Below are positions 51,331-60,766 of a DNA stretch of 64,000 bases, piece after piece. The number at the start of each line of letters is the position of its first letter. Within the stretch, counting starts at the first letter, position 1. The stretch covers positions 2,418,001 through 2,482,000 of the forward strand of contig CAXXDH010000003.1 of the NCBI GenBank assembly GCA_963677785.2. The letters are read 5' to 3'. The stretch comes from G963665495 sp963677785 (lineage in GTDB: Bacteria; Desulfobacterota; Desulfovibrionia; Desulfovibrionales; Desulfovibrionaceae). Position numbers and translations under genes: made by a program. The notes under the pieces were generated by a model. The model worked only from the letters and a program-made list of their open reading frames with translations, was not told where the DNA came from and ran no database searches.

Positions 51331-52484
51331 AAACGGACGTATCGTCTTTTGTCTCAGGGGATCTTTTTGCCAAAAGCGTCCCGGAATATTCCCGCCTTGC
51401 CCAGGAGCTGGAACAGGTCGAACAGTTGCTTTCCAAGGTTTTGCAGTTGAAATCAAAGCACCTGGCCCTTTTGCCCAAAAACATCCAGGAACTTTCCCGG
51501 ATGCTGACCAGCGAGCGGGGAGAACTCAGCCGGGGCTATCTGCAGTCCCCCGCGCATTTGTCCGCTTATGTCTGTTATTTTCTGCCCTGGAATCTGCACC
51601 GGCTTGCATCGTTGCTCCACGGGCTCGCTCTGGAACTCCCGGACCGGGCGCAGATTCTGGATCTTGGCAGCGGACCGCTGACGTTTCCCCTGGCCTTGTG
51701 GCTGGCCAGGCCGGATTTGCGCGGCAAAAAGCTGACTTTTGTCTGCTCGGACCGTTCCAAAAAGGTCATGAGCATTGGCGCTGATTTGTTGCGTACGGTC
51801 ATGGGAGACTCGCGGGCATGGCGGATTGAGTTGCGCCATACGCCGTTGGAAAAGGCCCTGGAGCAGCACAAGGGCAAGGTGGATTTGCTGAGCCTGTGCA
51901 ATGTGCTGAATGAAATCGGCGGAAAGCGCGGTCGGGAAGGGAGCCAGCGCGTACAGGCGCTCGTACGTCAGGCTGCGGCGCGGCTTGCTTCCGGGGGGAG
52001 AATGTTCGTCGTCGAACCAGGCACACGGGTGGGTGGCGGATTGGTCGAGTTGCTGCGGCAGGAGGCGTTGTCCTCGGGCTTCAGCGTTCTGGCCCCTTGT
52101 ACGCACCAGGCGGTATGTCCGTTGCTGGACAGGCGCCGGGGCATGTGGTGCCATTTTACCTTCAAAACCTTGCAGGTTTCGCCCTGGCTGGGGCGTTTGA
52201 CCAGGGCCGCGGGCCTGGAAAAGGAGGGCCTGAGCCTGAGTTTTTCGCTGCTCGGGAAACAGGTGACGGAAGCTTCCGGCGCGTCTGCCAGGGCGCGGAT
52301 CATCTCGCAAGCGTTCAAACGTCCGGGAAGACCTTCCGCAGCCTACGCGTGCGGCCCGGACGGTTTGTTGCTGCTGGAGGCGGCCACACCCGAGCAGCTA
52401 TGGCCGGGGCGGTTGTTGGAATATACCTGCGGGCAAGACCGGGACGCCAAATCCGGCGCACTGCTGGCCCGACAAAAAAGCTGA
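51327..52484 (+). CDS. Rsm22-like SAM-dependent methyltransferase with Cys cluster
   Basis: 385 residues. A Rossmann methyltransferase core has the SAM motif ILDLGSGPLTFPLALWLA, motif DLLSLCNVLNEI and GGRMFVVEPGTRVG. The downstream cluster APCTHQAVCPLLDRRRGMWCHF provides four Cys in the Rsm22 pattern. The mitochondrial relative (METTL17) binds an iron-sulfur cluster and acts on the small ribosomal subunit. It is translationally coupled to the ferredoxin-ASKHA gene, an interesting pairing because both carry Fe-S motifs. The C-terminal 80 residues are variable. Confidence 0.82.
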   Translation: MKTDVSSFVSGDLFAKSVPEYSRLAQELEQVEQLLSKVLQLKSKHLALLPKNIQELSRMLTSERGELSRGYLQSPAHLSAYVCYFLPWNLHRLASLLHGLALELPDRAQILDLGSGPLTFPLALWLARPDLRGKKLTFVCSDRSKKVMSIGADLLRTVMGDSRAWRIELRHTPLEKALEQHKGKVDLLSLCNVLNEIGGKRGREGSQRVQALVRQAAARLASGGRMFVVEPGTRVGGGLVELLRQEALSSGFSVLAPCTHQAVCPLLDRRRGMWCHFTFKTLQVSPWLGRLTRAAGLEKEGLSLSFSLLGKQVTEASGASARARIISQAFKRPGRPSAAYACGPDGLLLLEAATPEQLWPGRLLEYTCGQDRDAKSGALLARQKS

Positions 52485-53002
52485 AACACCTTGCCGGGAG
52501 CAGCGGTTGCTCAGCGAAACGCCATGATCGGTGCCTGGGCAACGGCGAACAGGAAATTCCCGGTAGTTTTTTATAGGTTTTTCGAAAAAAATACATGCAT
52601 AGTTTTGTTGTGTTCAATTTTGAAAACATTCTTTTCTTTTAAGATACGAGTTTTTCCTGTTTGTCCAGAGTAGCTTTCTGTAACCTGATTTATCTACAGG
52701 TAAAAAATAAATTTTTCTTTTTTGGGGAATTTTCAAGTTGCTGTTGTCAAAAAAACATGTTCATAATACAACAAATTTTTTTTTTGTGAAAACTCTAGTC
52801 GGGCATGCGGGATTGCGGGGCGGTAAAAAAAGGAGTCTGCCGTCAGGAGAATAAAGGATTCACACTAGCTTTTTTTTGCCGAACGTGTATGGAATTGAAA
52901 CTTGAAATAACACGGAATGCAGACGAAATCGTCAACAAGAAGTCATAGACTGACGGTAGCATTTTCATCTTATACTTCAACCCGTAAAAAGGAGGCCGCA
53001 TC
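52485..53002 (+). other. 518-nt AT-rich gap upstream of GAF-gapA
   Basis: No gene seen. T-runs and A-runs suggest intrinsic curvature. A possible promoter is TTGCTG (52738-52743), 18 nt, CATAAT (52762-52767), giving a leader of about 230 nt before the GAF gene. No riboswitch family recognised. Confidence 0.45.
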
Positions 53003-53563
53003 ATGCCATCCAGTGGATTGTACAAGGTCATTTACGAGGTCGCGAGAATCATCAATCTTAGTCTCAAGCCTTCTGAAGTATTGACCAAAATCACAGAGGA
53101 AACAACCAAGGGTATGAAAGCGAAAGGATGCTTCATACGCTTGTTGAGCAAAGACGGAAAAACCTTGGAACCCGGCGGCTATTACGGCTTGTCCGAACGC
53201 TACGCGCAAAAAGGTCCTGTGGAAGTGGAAAAGTCCAAATTCGATCAGGACGTTCTCAAGGGCGAGATTGTTGCCATTGCGGACGTACGTACGGATTCGC
53301 GGTTCCAGTACCCGGAAGAGGCCGTTAAAGAAGGCCTTTGTTCCCTGGTTGTAGCTCCGCTCACCGTTGGCGGCGGCCGTGTGATCGGTTCCGTACGCGT
53401 CTATTCCGGCGAAGAGCGGACCTTTGACCAGGATGAATTGGATTTCCTGCGTTGTATCGCGGACCTTTCAGGGCTGGCTCTGGAAAACGCGCGCATGTAC
53501 GCTGCTCTGAAAAGAGCCCAGGAGCTTGCACACGAATATACATACCAAGTTTTTGAGGATTAG
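53003..53563 (+). CDS. GAF-domain protein
   Basis: 186 residues with AAAAAGGAGG before the ATG. One GAF domain fills the protein: SLKPSEVLTKITEETTKGMKAKGCFIRLL, ADVRTDSRFQYPEEAVKEGLCSLVVAPL, and the final helix FLRCIADLSGLALENARMY. GAF domains bind small ligands. It lies 3 nt before gapA, so the two are co-transcribed and probably coupled, suggesting a role linked to the glycolytic enzyme or its regulation. No output domain. Confidence 0.88.
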   Translation: MPSSGLYKVIYEVARIINLSLKPSEVLTKITEETTKGMKAKGCFIRLLSKDGKTLEPGGYYGLSERYAQKGPVEVEKSKFDQDVLKGEIVAIADVRTDSRFQYPEEAVKEGLCSLVVAPLTVGGGRVIGSVRVYSGEERTFDQDELDFLRCIADLSGLALENARMYAALKRAQELAHEYTYQVFED

Positions 53564-53566
53564 TTT

Positions 53567-54586
53567 ATGAGCAAAATCAAAATAGCCATCAACGGGTTTG
53601 GACGTATCGGCCGCCAGGTGCTCAAAACCGTATGGGAACATCATCGCGATGTAATGGAAATCGTTGCCATCAACGACCTTTTCGATATCAACACCAATGC
53701 TCAGCTGCTTGCCCACGACACCTGCTACGGCCATTTTGCTGCGGACATCAGCGTGGACGGCGATACCATGTACGTCGGCGACGATTTTGTGGTGAAAAGC
53801 TTTGCCGAACGCGATCCCCGCGCGCTGCCCTGGGGCGCAATGGGCGTGGATGTGGTCGTTGAATCCACGGGTATTTTCCGTACCGGCCCCAAGGCCATGC
53901 AGCATGTGGAAGCCGGCGCCAAGCGGGTGGTTATTTCCGCTCCTGCCAAAGAGGAAGACATCACGCTGGTCATGGGCGTCAACCACGAGCTCTACGATCC
54001 GGACAAGCATGTGGTGATCTCCAACGCCTCTTGTACGACCAATTGCCTGGCTCCTGTGGTCAAGGTGGTTCACGAGCAATTCGGCATCGTCAAAGGTGTG
54101 ATGACCACGGTGCACTCCTACACCAACGACCAGCGTATTCTGGATTTGCCTCACAAAGACTTGCGGCGTGCGCGCGCTGCGGCCTGCAACATGATTCCCA
54201 CTTCCACCGGCGCAGCCAAGGCCGTTGCTCTGGTCATTCCGGAGATGGCCGGACGTTTCGAAGGCTATTCCGTACGTGTTCCTACTCCTACGGTCTCCCT
54301 GGTGGATTTTGTGGCCATCCTGGAAAAAGACACCACCACGGAAGCTCTCAAAGCAGCTCTCAAAGACGCTTCCGAGACTTACCTCAAGGGAATTCTGGGC
54401 TTCTCCACCGATCCGCTGGTTTCGTCGGATTTGATCGGCAATTCCTTGTCCTCCATCGTGGACTCGGATTTCACCATTGTGCAGACCGGCAACCTGGCCA
54501 AGATTTACTCCTGGTACGACAACGAATGGGGCTACTCCTCGCGCGTCGGCGATCTTATCGCCTACATGGCCGAGCGTGGCATCTAG
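53567..54586 (+). CDS. gapA: Glyceraldehyde-3-phosphate dehydrogenase, type I
   Basis: 339 residues. NAD-binding start (KIAINGFGRIGRQVLK) with the acidic residue NDLFD, the catalytic Cys in SNASCTTNCLAPV, the phosphate-binding SYTNDQ and the C-terminal SWYDNEWGYSSRV are all present. It converts glyceraldehyde-3-phosphate to 1,3-bisphosphoglycerate. Followed by a strong terminator, so GAF-gapA is a closed two-gene operon. Confidence 0.97.
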   Translation: MSKIKIAINGFGRIGRQVLKTVWEHHRDVMEIVAINDLFDINTNAQLLAHDTCYGHFAADISVDGDTMYVGDDFVVKSFAERDPRALPWGAMGVDVVVESTGIFRTGPKAMQHVEAGAKRVVISAPAKEEDITLVMGVNHELYDPDKHVVISNASCTTNCLAPVVKVVHEQFGIVKGVMTTVHSYTNDQRILDLPHKDLRRARAAACNMIPTSTGAAKAVALVIPEMAGRFEGYSVRVPTPTVSLVDFVAILEKDTTTEALKAALKDASETYLKGILGFSTDPLVSSDLIGNSLSSIVDSDFTIVQTGNLAKIYSWYDNEWGYSSRVGDLIAYMAERGI

Positions 54587-54617
54587 TTGGAGGCTCTTGC
54601 CAGTACTTTTATCGGAC

Positions 54618-54644
54618 AGGGCGGCTTGCGGCCGCCCTTTTTTT
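54618..54644 (+). terminator. Terminator of the GAF-gapA operon
   Basis: AGGGCGGC pairs with GCCGCCCT around a 5-nt loop, followed by seven T residues. Confidence 0.92.
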
Positions 54645-54751
54645 ATGGTGCGCAAACAGGAAAGCTGTCTAGCCCGCAAGTTTGAAACATGCTATATAGT
54701 GAATAAGCGTCTAAGTGCCTTGTGATCAGGCAAACAAAGCGGGAGGATTGT

Positions 54752-55774
54752 ATGCGTGTCGGGCTGCTTTGGTTGGGAATTCTGTTTGTGTTGGCGTGGA
54801 GCATTTTTCCTGTGACAATGGCTGGTGCCCGGGAAAAGCGTATTCTGTTTCGTATTTCTGTGGAAAATCAACCCTCTCATATCCAGGTTCAGGCCTTGCG
54901 GCGTTTCGTCCAGGCCCTGGACGAGCAATTTGGCGACAGCCTGGAGATCGAATTGTATGACGCGGCCAGGCTGTTCAGGGACCGGGATGTTTTCGGCGCT
55001 TTGGTTGAGGGAAAGATTGAAATGGCGGTCCCTGGTACGTGGCATATCGCCAGGTATGAACCGGGTGTGAATGTATTTTTGCTACCACAGTTTTATGGAC
55101 GGAGCGCGGAGGAGAATCATGCCGTCTTGGAAGGCGAGGTCGGGCGCGAACTGAACCGGCGTATCGAGGATGCGTTGGGAGTGGTGGTGCCGGGCAAGTG
55201 GCTTGATCTGGGGCATGCCAATCTGTACATGCTGCAGCGCAGAATAACCTCTCCTGCGGATTTGCGGCATCTCAAAATTCGTGTGGCTGGAGGTTTGGCG
55301 AACGAATTGCGGATCCAGGCCATGGGAGCCGAATCCGTCATTGTCCCCTGGCCGGACCTGCCTCTCTGGCTGGACAGAAGAAAAGTCGACGGCATTTTGA
55401 CGACCCATGAAACCATCCGCAGCGCCGGTCTGTGGGAGCATGGGGTGCGGTTCTGTCTGGAAGACAGGGAATATTTTCCGATGTACGTGCCCGTCATCAG
55501 CGCCAGGCTCTGGCGTTTGCTGCCGGACGAGCTTCGCCTGGGGCTGCGGAGACTCTGGAATGAAACGGCCTCCTGGGAACGGGAACAGGCGGCTATCGCA
55601 CAGCAGAACGCACGCAAGGAGCTTGAAGACCAGGGCATCGCATTCGTTGTGCCTGATCAGGGAGAGGTTCGGAGATGGCGGGAAAAGTTATTGACCCGCC
55701 AAGACGAGATTATGGAAAAAGTTGGCGTGGACGAGCTGCTTTACCAGCAGGCGGCAACCATTCTCAAGCAGTAA
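54752..55774 (+). CDS. TRAP-type periplasmic solute-binding protein (DctP family), orphan
   Basis: 340 residues from the ATG at 54752, preceded by GGGAGG. Signal peptide at 1-26 (LLWLGILFVLAWSIFPVTMAGA). DctP-family features: FRISVENQPSHIQVQALRRFVQAL, the conserved LKIRVAGG with the ligand Arg, and GILTTHETIRSAGLWEH. No DctQ/DctM permease genes are nearby; the next gene is a membrane-bound hybrid kinase 26 nt on. This suggests the protein presents a ligand, perhaps a carboxylate, to the kinase instead of a transporter (inference). Confidence 0.88.
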   Translation: MRVGLLWLGILFVLAWSIFPVTMAGAREKRILFRISVENQPSHIQVQALRRFVQALDEQFGDSLEIELYDAARLFRDRDVFGALVEGKIEMAVPGTWHIARYEPGVNVFLLPQFYGRSAEENHAVLEGEVGRELNRRIEDALGVVVPGKWLDLGHANLYMLQRRITSPADLRHLKIRVAGGLANELRIQAMGAESVIVPWPDLPLWLDRRKVDGILTTHETIRSAGLWEHGVRFCLEDREYFPMYVPVISARLWRLLPDELRLGLRRLWNETASWEREQAAIAQQNARKELEDQGIAFVVPDQGEVRRWREKLLTRQDEIMEKVGVDELLYQQAATILKQ

Positions 55775-55800
55775 GGCCAGGGGGCGCTTTGTACAGGGAA

Positions 55801-58323
55801 ATGAGAGTCCGGAGATTTCTGCTTTTCTGGTTTGCAGCGTATCTCTGCATTCTGGTGGGAGTTTTTGTTCTGGTACTGTGGTACGTGGCGTCCCAGAAAC
55901 GTTCGGCCATGGATCTGGCCGAATACCGGACACATAATTCTTCGCAACAGTTTGCTGCGTACCTTGGCAGCCAGCTGCGGATTGTGGACCTTGCTCTGTT
56001 GTCCATTGTTGAACTGGACAGTTTTCGAGAGGACCTGCTGGCCGAAGATAATGCGGCGCTAGCGCGGATTCTTCGCCGCAAAGCCCCCCTGTTTCCTTAT
56101 ACCTGCAGCATGCAGTTTTTTGACGCAAAGGGGGGGCTTACATTCTGGCAGGGCAGGAAACAGAGCCTGATTCCGGAAATGGCGGATCTTCCGAATTTCA
56201 AAGAACAGCGGGATTTTTTAAGCAGCTTCCAGACATTTACCTACCCGCCGGGCGCTGCTCTGCCACGTTTGTATATGAGCCGCCGGGTTGAGGATGTTGA
56301 TGGACGATTTTTAGGATTGATGGTTGTCTGCGTAAACGTTTCCAACCTGATTAGTGAATATTGGGAGCAGCAGGCAGGCAATCCGGATCATGTCGTATTG
56401 TACGACATGGATTTTCAGCTGCTTGGTTCCTGGCGTTCGGCTGAAAATGAAACCGATTTTGGTGGGAAGCCTTTCTCGCAGGAACATTTGTTCAATACGG
56501 CTCCGGAAAGTTTTTATCGCAAAGGCGGCAGCCAGCTCAAGAATACGGGGGAAGCGATACTGGCCACAACCCAGCTCCGCCGCTTTCCTTTTCATGTGGG
56601 CATAGCTGGCGCGACCCGGCGTCTTTTGCGCCAATGGCGTACCAGTGCCCGGCTGACCATGAGTTTTTTGCTGTGTAGCGCCATAGGCATCACGTTTTTG
56701 CTTGTGTATGCGGCCAAACAATTCATCAGGCGTTCAGGGGTGGAAGCCGAACTGCGCCATGTCAGATTTCGCGAGGCGCTGTATAATGCCATGTTTACCA
56801 AAAATCCCGCCATGCAGCTGCTTATCGAACCACATACCGGGCGTATTGTGGATGCCAATCCCAGTGCCTGCAAATTTTACGGTTTCGACGCTGAGCAAAA
56901 GAACTACGGCCGTCTGCATGATTTTGATCGCTCCGATTCGGATACGCGCAACCGGATGCTTTTGGCAGAGAACGCGGAACATGCCCGCTACCGCTTTCTC
57001 CACACTGTGGCCAACGGAGCCGTACGGGACGTGGAAGCCTTTGTCGGGAATATCATTATTGAAGAGAGCGTGTACCTGCATGCGATTCTCAATGACATCA
57101 CGCCCAGGCTGCAGGCTGAAACCGCCCTGATGGCGGCCAAAGCCAAGGCAGAAGAGGCCAATGCGGCCAAGTCCGCATTTCTGGCCAATATGAGCCATGA
57201 AATACGTACGCCTCTCAATGGTGTGCTCGGCATGCTTCAGTTACTGGAAGATACGCCGCTTTCCGAAGAACAGGCCGAGTTTGCGGAAATGGCGCTCCAG
57301 GCCAGCAAACGCCTGAATCGGCTGCTTAGCGATATTCTGGATCTTTCCAAGGTGGAAGCGGGGAAACTTTCCCTGCATGAAATAGAATTTTCATTGGCCG
57401 AGGTCAGGTCTTCCGTGCTGGATATATTCGGCAGCATGGCCAGAAAAAAGAAGATAGGCTTCAATTTCATCCTGGATGATCAATTGCCGGAAACAGTGAT
57501 TGGAGACGACAACCGTTTGCGCCAGATACTCCTCAATCTGGTGGGCAATGCCGTCAAATTTACTGATGAAGGGCACGTGCGTGTGGACGTATCTCTTGCC
57601 GGTACGCATATTCGGGGCGGCCTCCTGAGCATTGTTTTTACCGTGACCGATACGGGCTGCGGTATTCCCCGGAAACAGTTGCAGAGCATTTTCGACCCGT
57701 TTGAGCAGGTTGAGAATGCTTTTGTCAAAAAAAGATCAGGTTTCGGGCTGGGGCTTGCCATTGTCAACCGTCTGGTCGAACTGATGGGGGGCACCGTCGT
57801 TGTGGCCAGCGAAGAGGGAAGCGGGACTGCTTTCAGGGTTGCCCTGCCGTTTCGCTCCAGCCTTCCGGAACAGAAACAGCATGATAAGGAAAGTGACAGG
57901 CTGCAGGAAAACGGCAATTCGCATGCTGCGGAGTTGAACGTATTGCTGGCGGAAGATGACCATGTCAGCCAGCTGCTTGTTGCCAGGCTCTTGGAAAAAC
58001 GAAGCTATACCCTGTGCATTGTGGAAAATGGCAGCAAAGCGCTCCAGCTGCTTCAGGAACGGGATTTCGACCTGGTTTTGATGGATGTGCAGATGCCCGT
58101 CATGGATGGCATTGCAGCTACACGGGCCATTCGTCAAGGCCGGGCTGGAAAGAGCAATGTCGGTATTCCCATCATTGCCCTGACCGCCTATGCCATGGCT
58201 GGAGAAAGAGAGAAAATTATGGAGGCCGGCATGAGCGCTTTCCTTGCCAAGCCTGTCACTTTGCGAACCCTGCTGCAGACCATCAACGAAGTTTGCAATA
58301 CGCAACAGGCAGACGCTGGATAA
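55801..58323 (+). CDS. Membrane hybrid histidine kinase, sensor-PAS-HisKA-HATPase-REC
   Basis: 840 residues from ATG 55801 (a TTG at 55789 is an alternative; the frame upstream overlaps the previous gene). TM1 near 5-30 (FLLFWFAAYLCILVGVFVLVLWYVA), a periplasmic sensor of about 240 residues (Cache-like), then TM2 near 285-305. A PAS domain (YNAMFTKNPAMQLLIEPHTGRIVDANPSA) leads to SHEIRTPLNG, NLVGNAVKFTDEG, SGFGLGLAIVN and a receiver with LMDVQMPVMDG. No HPt domain. It is coupled to the DctP-type gene. The next gene is another hybrid kinase with a similar kinase core. Confidence 0.92.
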   Translation: MRVRRFLLFWFAAYLCILVGVFVLVLWYVASQKRSAMDLAEYRTHNSSQQFAAYLGSQLRIVDLALLSIVELDSFREDLLAEDNAALARILRRKAPLFPYTCSMQFFDAKGGLTFWQGRKQSLIPEMADLPNFKEQRDFLSSFQTFTYPPGAALPRLYMSRRVEDVDGRFLGLMVVCVNVSNLISEYWEQQAGNPDHVVLYDMDFQLLGSWRSAENETDFGGKPFSQEHLFNTAPESFYRKGGSQLKNTGEAILATTQLRRFPFHVGIAGATRRLLRQWRTSARLTMSFLLCSAIGITFLLVYAAKQFIRRSGVEAELRHVRFREALYNAMFTKNPAMQLLIEPHTGRIVDANPSACKFYGFDAEQKNYGRLHDFDRSDSDTRNRMLLAENAEHARYRFLHTVANGAVRDVEAFVGNIIIEESVYLHAILNDITPRLQAETALMAAKAKAEEANAAKSAFLANMSHEIRTPLNGVLGMLQLLEDTPLSEEQAEFAEMALQASKRLNRLLSDILDLSKVEAGKLSLHEIEFSLAEVRSSVLDIFGSMARKKKIGFNFILDDQLPETVIGDDNRLRQILLNLVGNAVKFTDEGHVRVDVSLAGTHIRGGLLSIVFTVTDTGCGIPRKQLQSIFDPFEQVENAFVKKRSGFGLGLAIVNRLVELMGGTVVVASEEGSGTAFRVALPFRSSLPEQKQHDKESDRLQENGNSHAAELNVLLAEDDHVSQLLVARLLEKRSYTLCIVENGSKALQLLQERDFDLVLMDVQMPVMDGIAATRAIRQGRAGKSNVGIPIIALTAYAMAGEREKIMEAGMSAFLAKPVTLRTLLQTINEVCNTQQADAG

Positions 58324-58493
58324 AATTGATTGAGAGACCAGGCCGGACTGCAGGTTTTGTTTCAAGGCGAAAATGCACTGAGCCCCCCAATTATTTTCCA
58401 GACTGGAAAAAGACAATGCAATAAAAATAGGGTACAATTACATGGAATTATATTCCCTTCGGCCGGAGGCGCTTGTAACAGAGTGAGAGCGAG

Positions 58494-60761
58494 ATGCATT
58501 TTCCAGGTTCCATCAGGCTCAATTTGGTATTGGTTGTGCTGTTGGGTGTTTTGCCCATGTTCGGTGTGATTGTATCGTCAGGCCTGGAACGCAGGAACGA
58601 TGCAATCGAGCACGCCAGGCAAACAACGCTTCGCCTGGCCGAATATTACGCCTTTTCGCAAGAATATGAACTTGACCGTATCAGGAAGATTCTTGAAACT
58701 CTGGCCAGCACGCGTGCGGTTCAGACCGTCGACGAATCGGCCTGCAATACGCTTTTCAAAGAATACCTGAGGGCCAACCCGAATTACGCCAACTTCGCCA
58801 TGATGGACGCGAAGGGCTTTGCGGTTGCTTCCGCACTTCCTTTCAAAAAACCGAAAGATCTTTCCAAACGCAAAGAAATTATCGATGCGCTGAAAACGGG
58901 TTCTTTCGCCATCGGCGAATATTCGGTGGGCAAAGTCAGCCGGATGCAGATTCTGCCTGTTGCCTATCCCGTCCGTAACGAGAGCGGACATATGCTCTGT
59001 ATTCTTATCGCCTCTTTGAAGCTTCAGGAATACGCGGGGTTGTTCGAGCGCGCCAAATTGCCGCCGGGGTCCTCTCTCGAGCTTGTCGACCATGAGGGAA
59101 GGCTTCTGTTTCGCTATCCCGCTCAGGAAGCTACAATCGGAAAGAAAATTTTTGCCAATGTCTGGCAGCAAATGTCGGAAATAAAACATGCGGGAATGTT
59201 CAGCTCCAATGGGAGTGACAACAAACAGCTGGTGTTTGCCGTCAGCCGCGTGGCAGTCACGGAAGACAACATTCCTTATCTGAATATCATCGTGGGCATT
59301 CCGGAAAACGTGCTCATTGCCAAGGCGGATGCCGTGACGTCGGTTTATGTCATATGGGGTATCATTGCATTCGTGCTGTCCCTGTGGCTTGCCTGGCTAA
59401 TCGGTTATTACGCAATACATGCCAGAATTCTGCATTTGGGGAAGGTTGCGCAGCGTCTCGGGGCCGGTGATTTGAAAACGCGTTCCTCCCTGGCGGGGTG
59501 CGGTGGAGAAATCGGTACGCTGGCTCAGTCCATCGACGCCATGGCCGATGCGTTGGAACATGATTCCAGAGTACGGGACAAGGCCATACGCGAAGTGGAA
59601 AGAGCCAACGCGGCGAAAACGGAATTTCTCGCCAACATGAGCCACGAGATTCGAACTCCGCTCAACGGCCTGCAAGGCATGCTGCAGCTTATGAAAATGA
59701 CGGACCTTGATACGGACCAGAAAGAGTACGTAGATCAGGCGTTTTTATCCAGCGAACGGTTGACGCTTTTACTGTCGGATATTCTCGACCTCTCCAAGGT
59801 GGAGGCCGGTAAAGTGGCTGTTGTCGCTGCGCCTTTTTATTTTACGAAAGCCATGGAAGCCGTAGTGCAACTCTTTGAAGCAAAAGCCAGAGAAAAGGGG
59901 TTGGATTTTCGGGTGGTGCTGAATCCCGAGATTCCAGCCAGACTGGTAGGCGACGTGGCGCGCCTGCAGCAGGTACTCAGCAATCTCATCGGTAATGCCG
60001 TCAAATTCACCAACAGCGGTTTTATCGAGATCCAGGCCCACCCTGTTCCGGCAAAAGCCCAGGAAGAATACAGGGTGTTTTTTTCCGTTACGGATACGGG
60101 CATCGGCATACAAAACAGCATGTTGGAAAATGTTTTTTCCGCTTTTACGCAGGTGGAGCAGAGCTACACCCGCCATTTTCAGGGCGCCGGGTTGGGGCTG
60201 GCCATCTGCAAGCGTCTGGTGATGCTTATGAACGGTACCATGGCTGTTGAAAGTGAAGAGGGCGTTGGTTCGAGTTTCAACTTCAGTATTCCGTTCGGTG
60301 TGGACACGAGCAGCGGAGAGGAAGAAACGCTGTTCGGCGAAGCTGTCTTTCCGGAGCCCATGCCGGGCTGCTCCATACTTGTCGCGGAAGATGACGTGGT
60401 GTCGTCACTGCTTGTCGTGAAGCTGCTCAATAAGCACGGCTGCCGGACAAGCGTGGTGACGGACGGGAAACAAGCCCTGGCCAAACTGCGGGACGAACGG
60501 TTCGACATTGTGCTCATGGACGTGCAAATGCCGGTCATGGACGGCGTGCAGACCACCAAAGCCATTCGACGGGGCGAGGCCGGACGCAACAACAAGGAGA
60601 TTCCCATCATCGCCATGACCGCATACGCCATGACCGGCAACAGGGAAAAATTTCTTGCGAGCGGGATGAATGCCTACATTACCAAACCACTGGGCGTAGA
60701 GGTGCTTTTCAACGTGGTGCGCAAGATGCTGGACGAAGAAAAAAGCCGGCCTTTGCAGTAA
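58494..60761 (+). CDS. Membrane hybrid histidine kinase, Cache-HAMP-HisKA-HATPase-REC
   Basis: 755 residues. TM1 (LNLVLVVLLGVLPMFGVIVSSGL), a dCache-like sensor (ETLASTRAVQTVDESACNTLFKEYL, NFAMMDAKGFAVASALPF), TM2 (VIWGIIAFVLSLWLAWLIGYYAI) and HAMP are followed by SHEIRTPLNG, NLIGNAVKFTNSG, GAGLGLAICKRL and a receiver with LMDVQMPVMDG. Lacks PAS and HPt. It follows the previous kinase in the same direction after 170 nt and shares strong similarity in its kinase and receiver parts (MDGVQTTKAIRRGEAG versus MDGIAATRAIRQGRAG), suggesting duplication. Confidence 0.92.
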   Translation: MHFPGSIRLNLVLVVLLGVLPMFGVIVSSGLERRNDAIEHARQTTLRLAEYYAFSQEYELDRIRKILETLASTRAVQTVDESACNTLFKEYLRANPNYANFAMMDAKGFAVASALPFKKPKDLSKRKEIIDALKTGSFAIGEYSVGKVSRMQILPVAYPVRNESGHMLCILIASLKLQEYAGLFERAKLPPGSSLELVDHEGRLLFRYPAQEATIGKKIFANVWQQMSEIKHAGMFSSNGSDNKQLVFAVSRVAVTEDNIPYLNIIVGIPENVLIAKADAVTSVYVIWGIIAFVLSLWLAWLIGYYAIHARILHLGKVAQRLGAGDLKTRSSLAGCGGEIGTLAQSIDAMADALEHDSRVRDKAIREVERANAAKTEFLANMSHEIRTPLNGLQGMLQLMKMTDLDTDQKEYVDQAFLSSERLTLLLSDILDLSKVEAGKVAVVAAPFYFTKAMEAVVQLFEAKAREKGLDFRVVLNPEIPARLVGDVARLQQVLSNLIGNAVKFTNSGFIEIQAHPVPAKAQEEYRVFFSVTDTGIGIQNSMLENVFSAFTQVEQSYTRHFQGAGLGLAICKRLVMLMNGTMAVESEEGVGSSFNFSIPFGVDTSSGEEETLFGEAVFPEPMPGCSILVAEDDVVSSLLVVKLLNKHGCRTSVVTDGKQALAKLRDERFDIVLMDVQMPVMDGVQTTKAIRRGEAGRNNKEIPIIAMTAYAMTGNREKFLASGMNAYITKPLGVEVLFNVVRKMLDEEKSRPLQ

Positions 60762-60766
60762 CCCGT

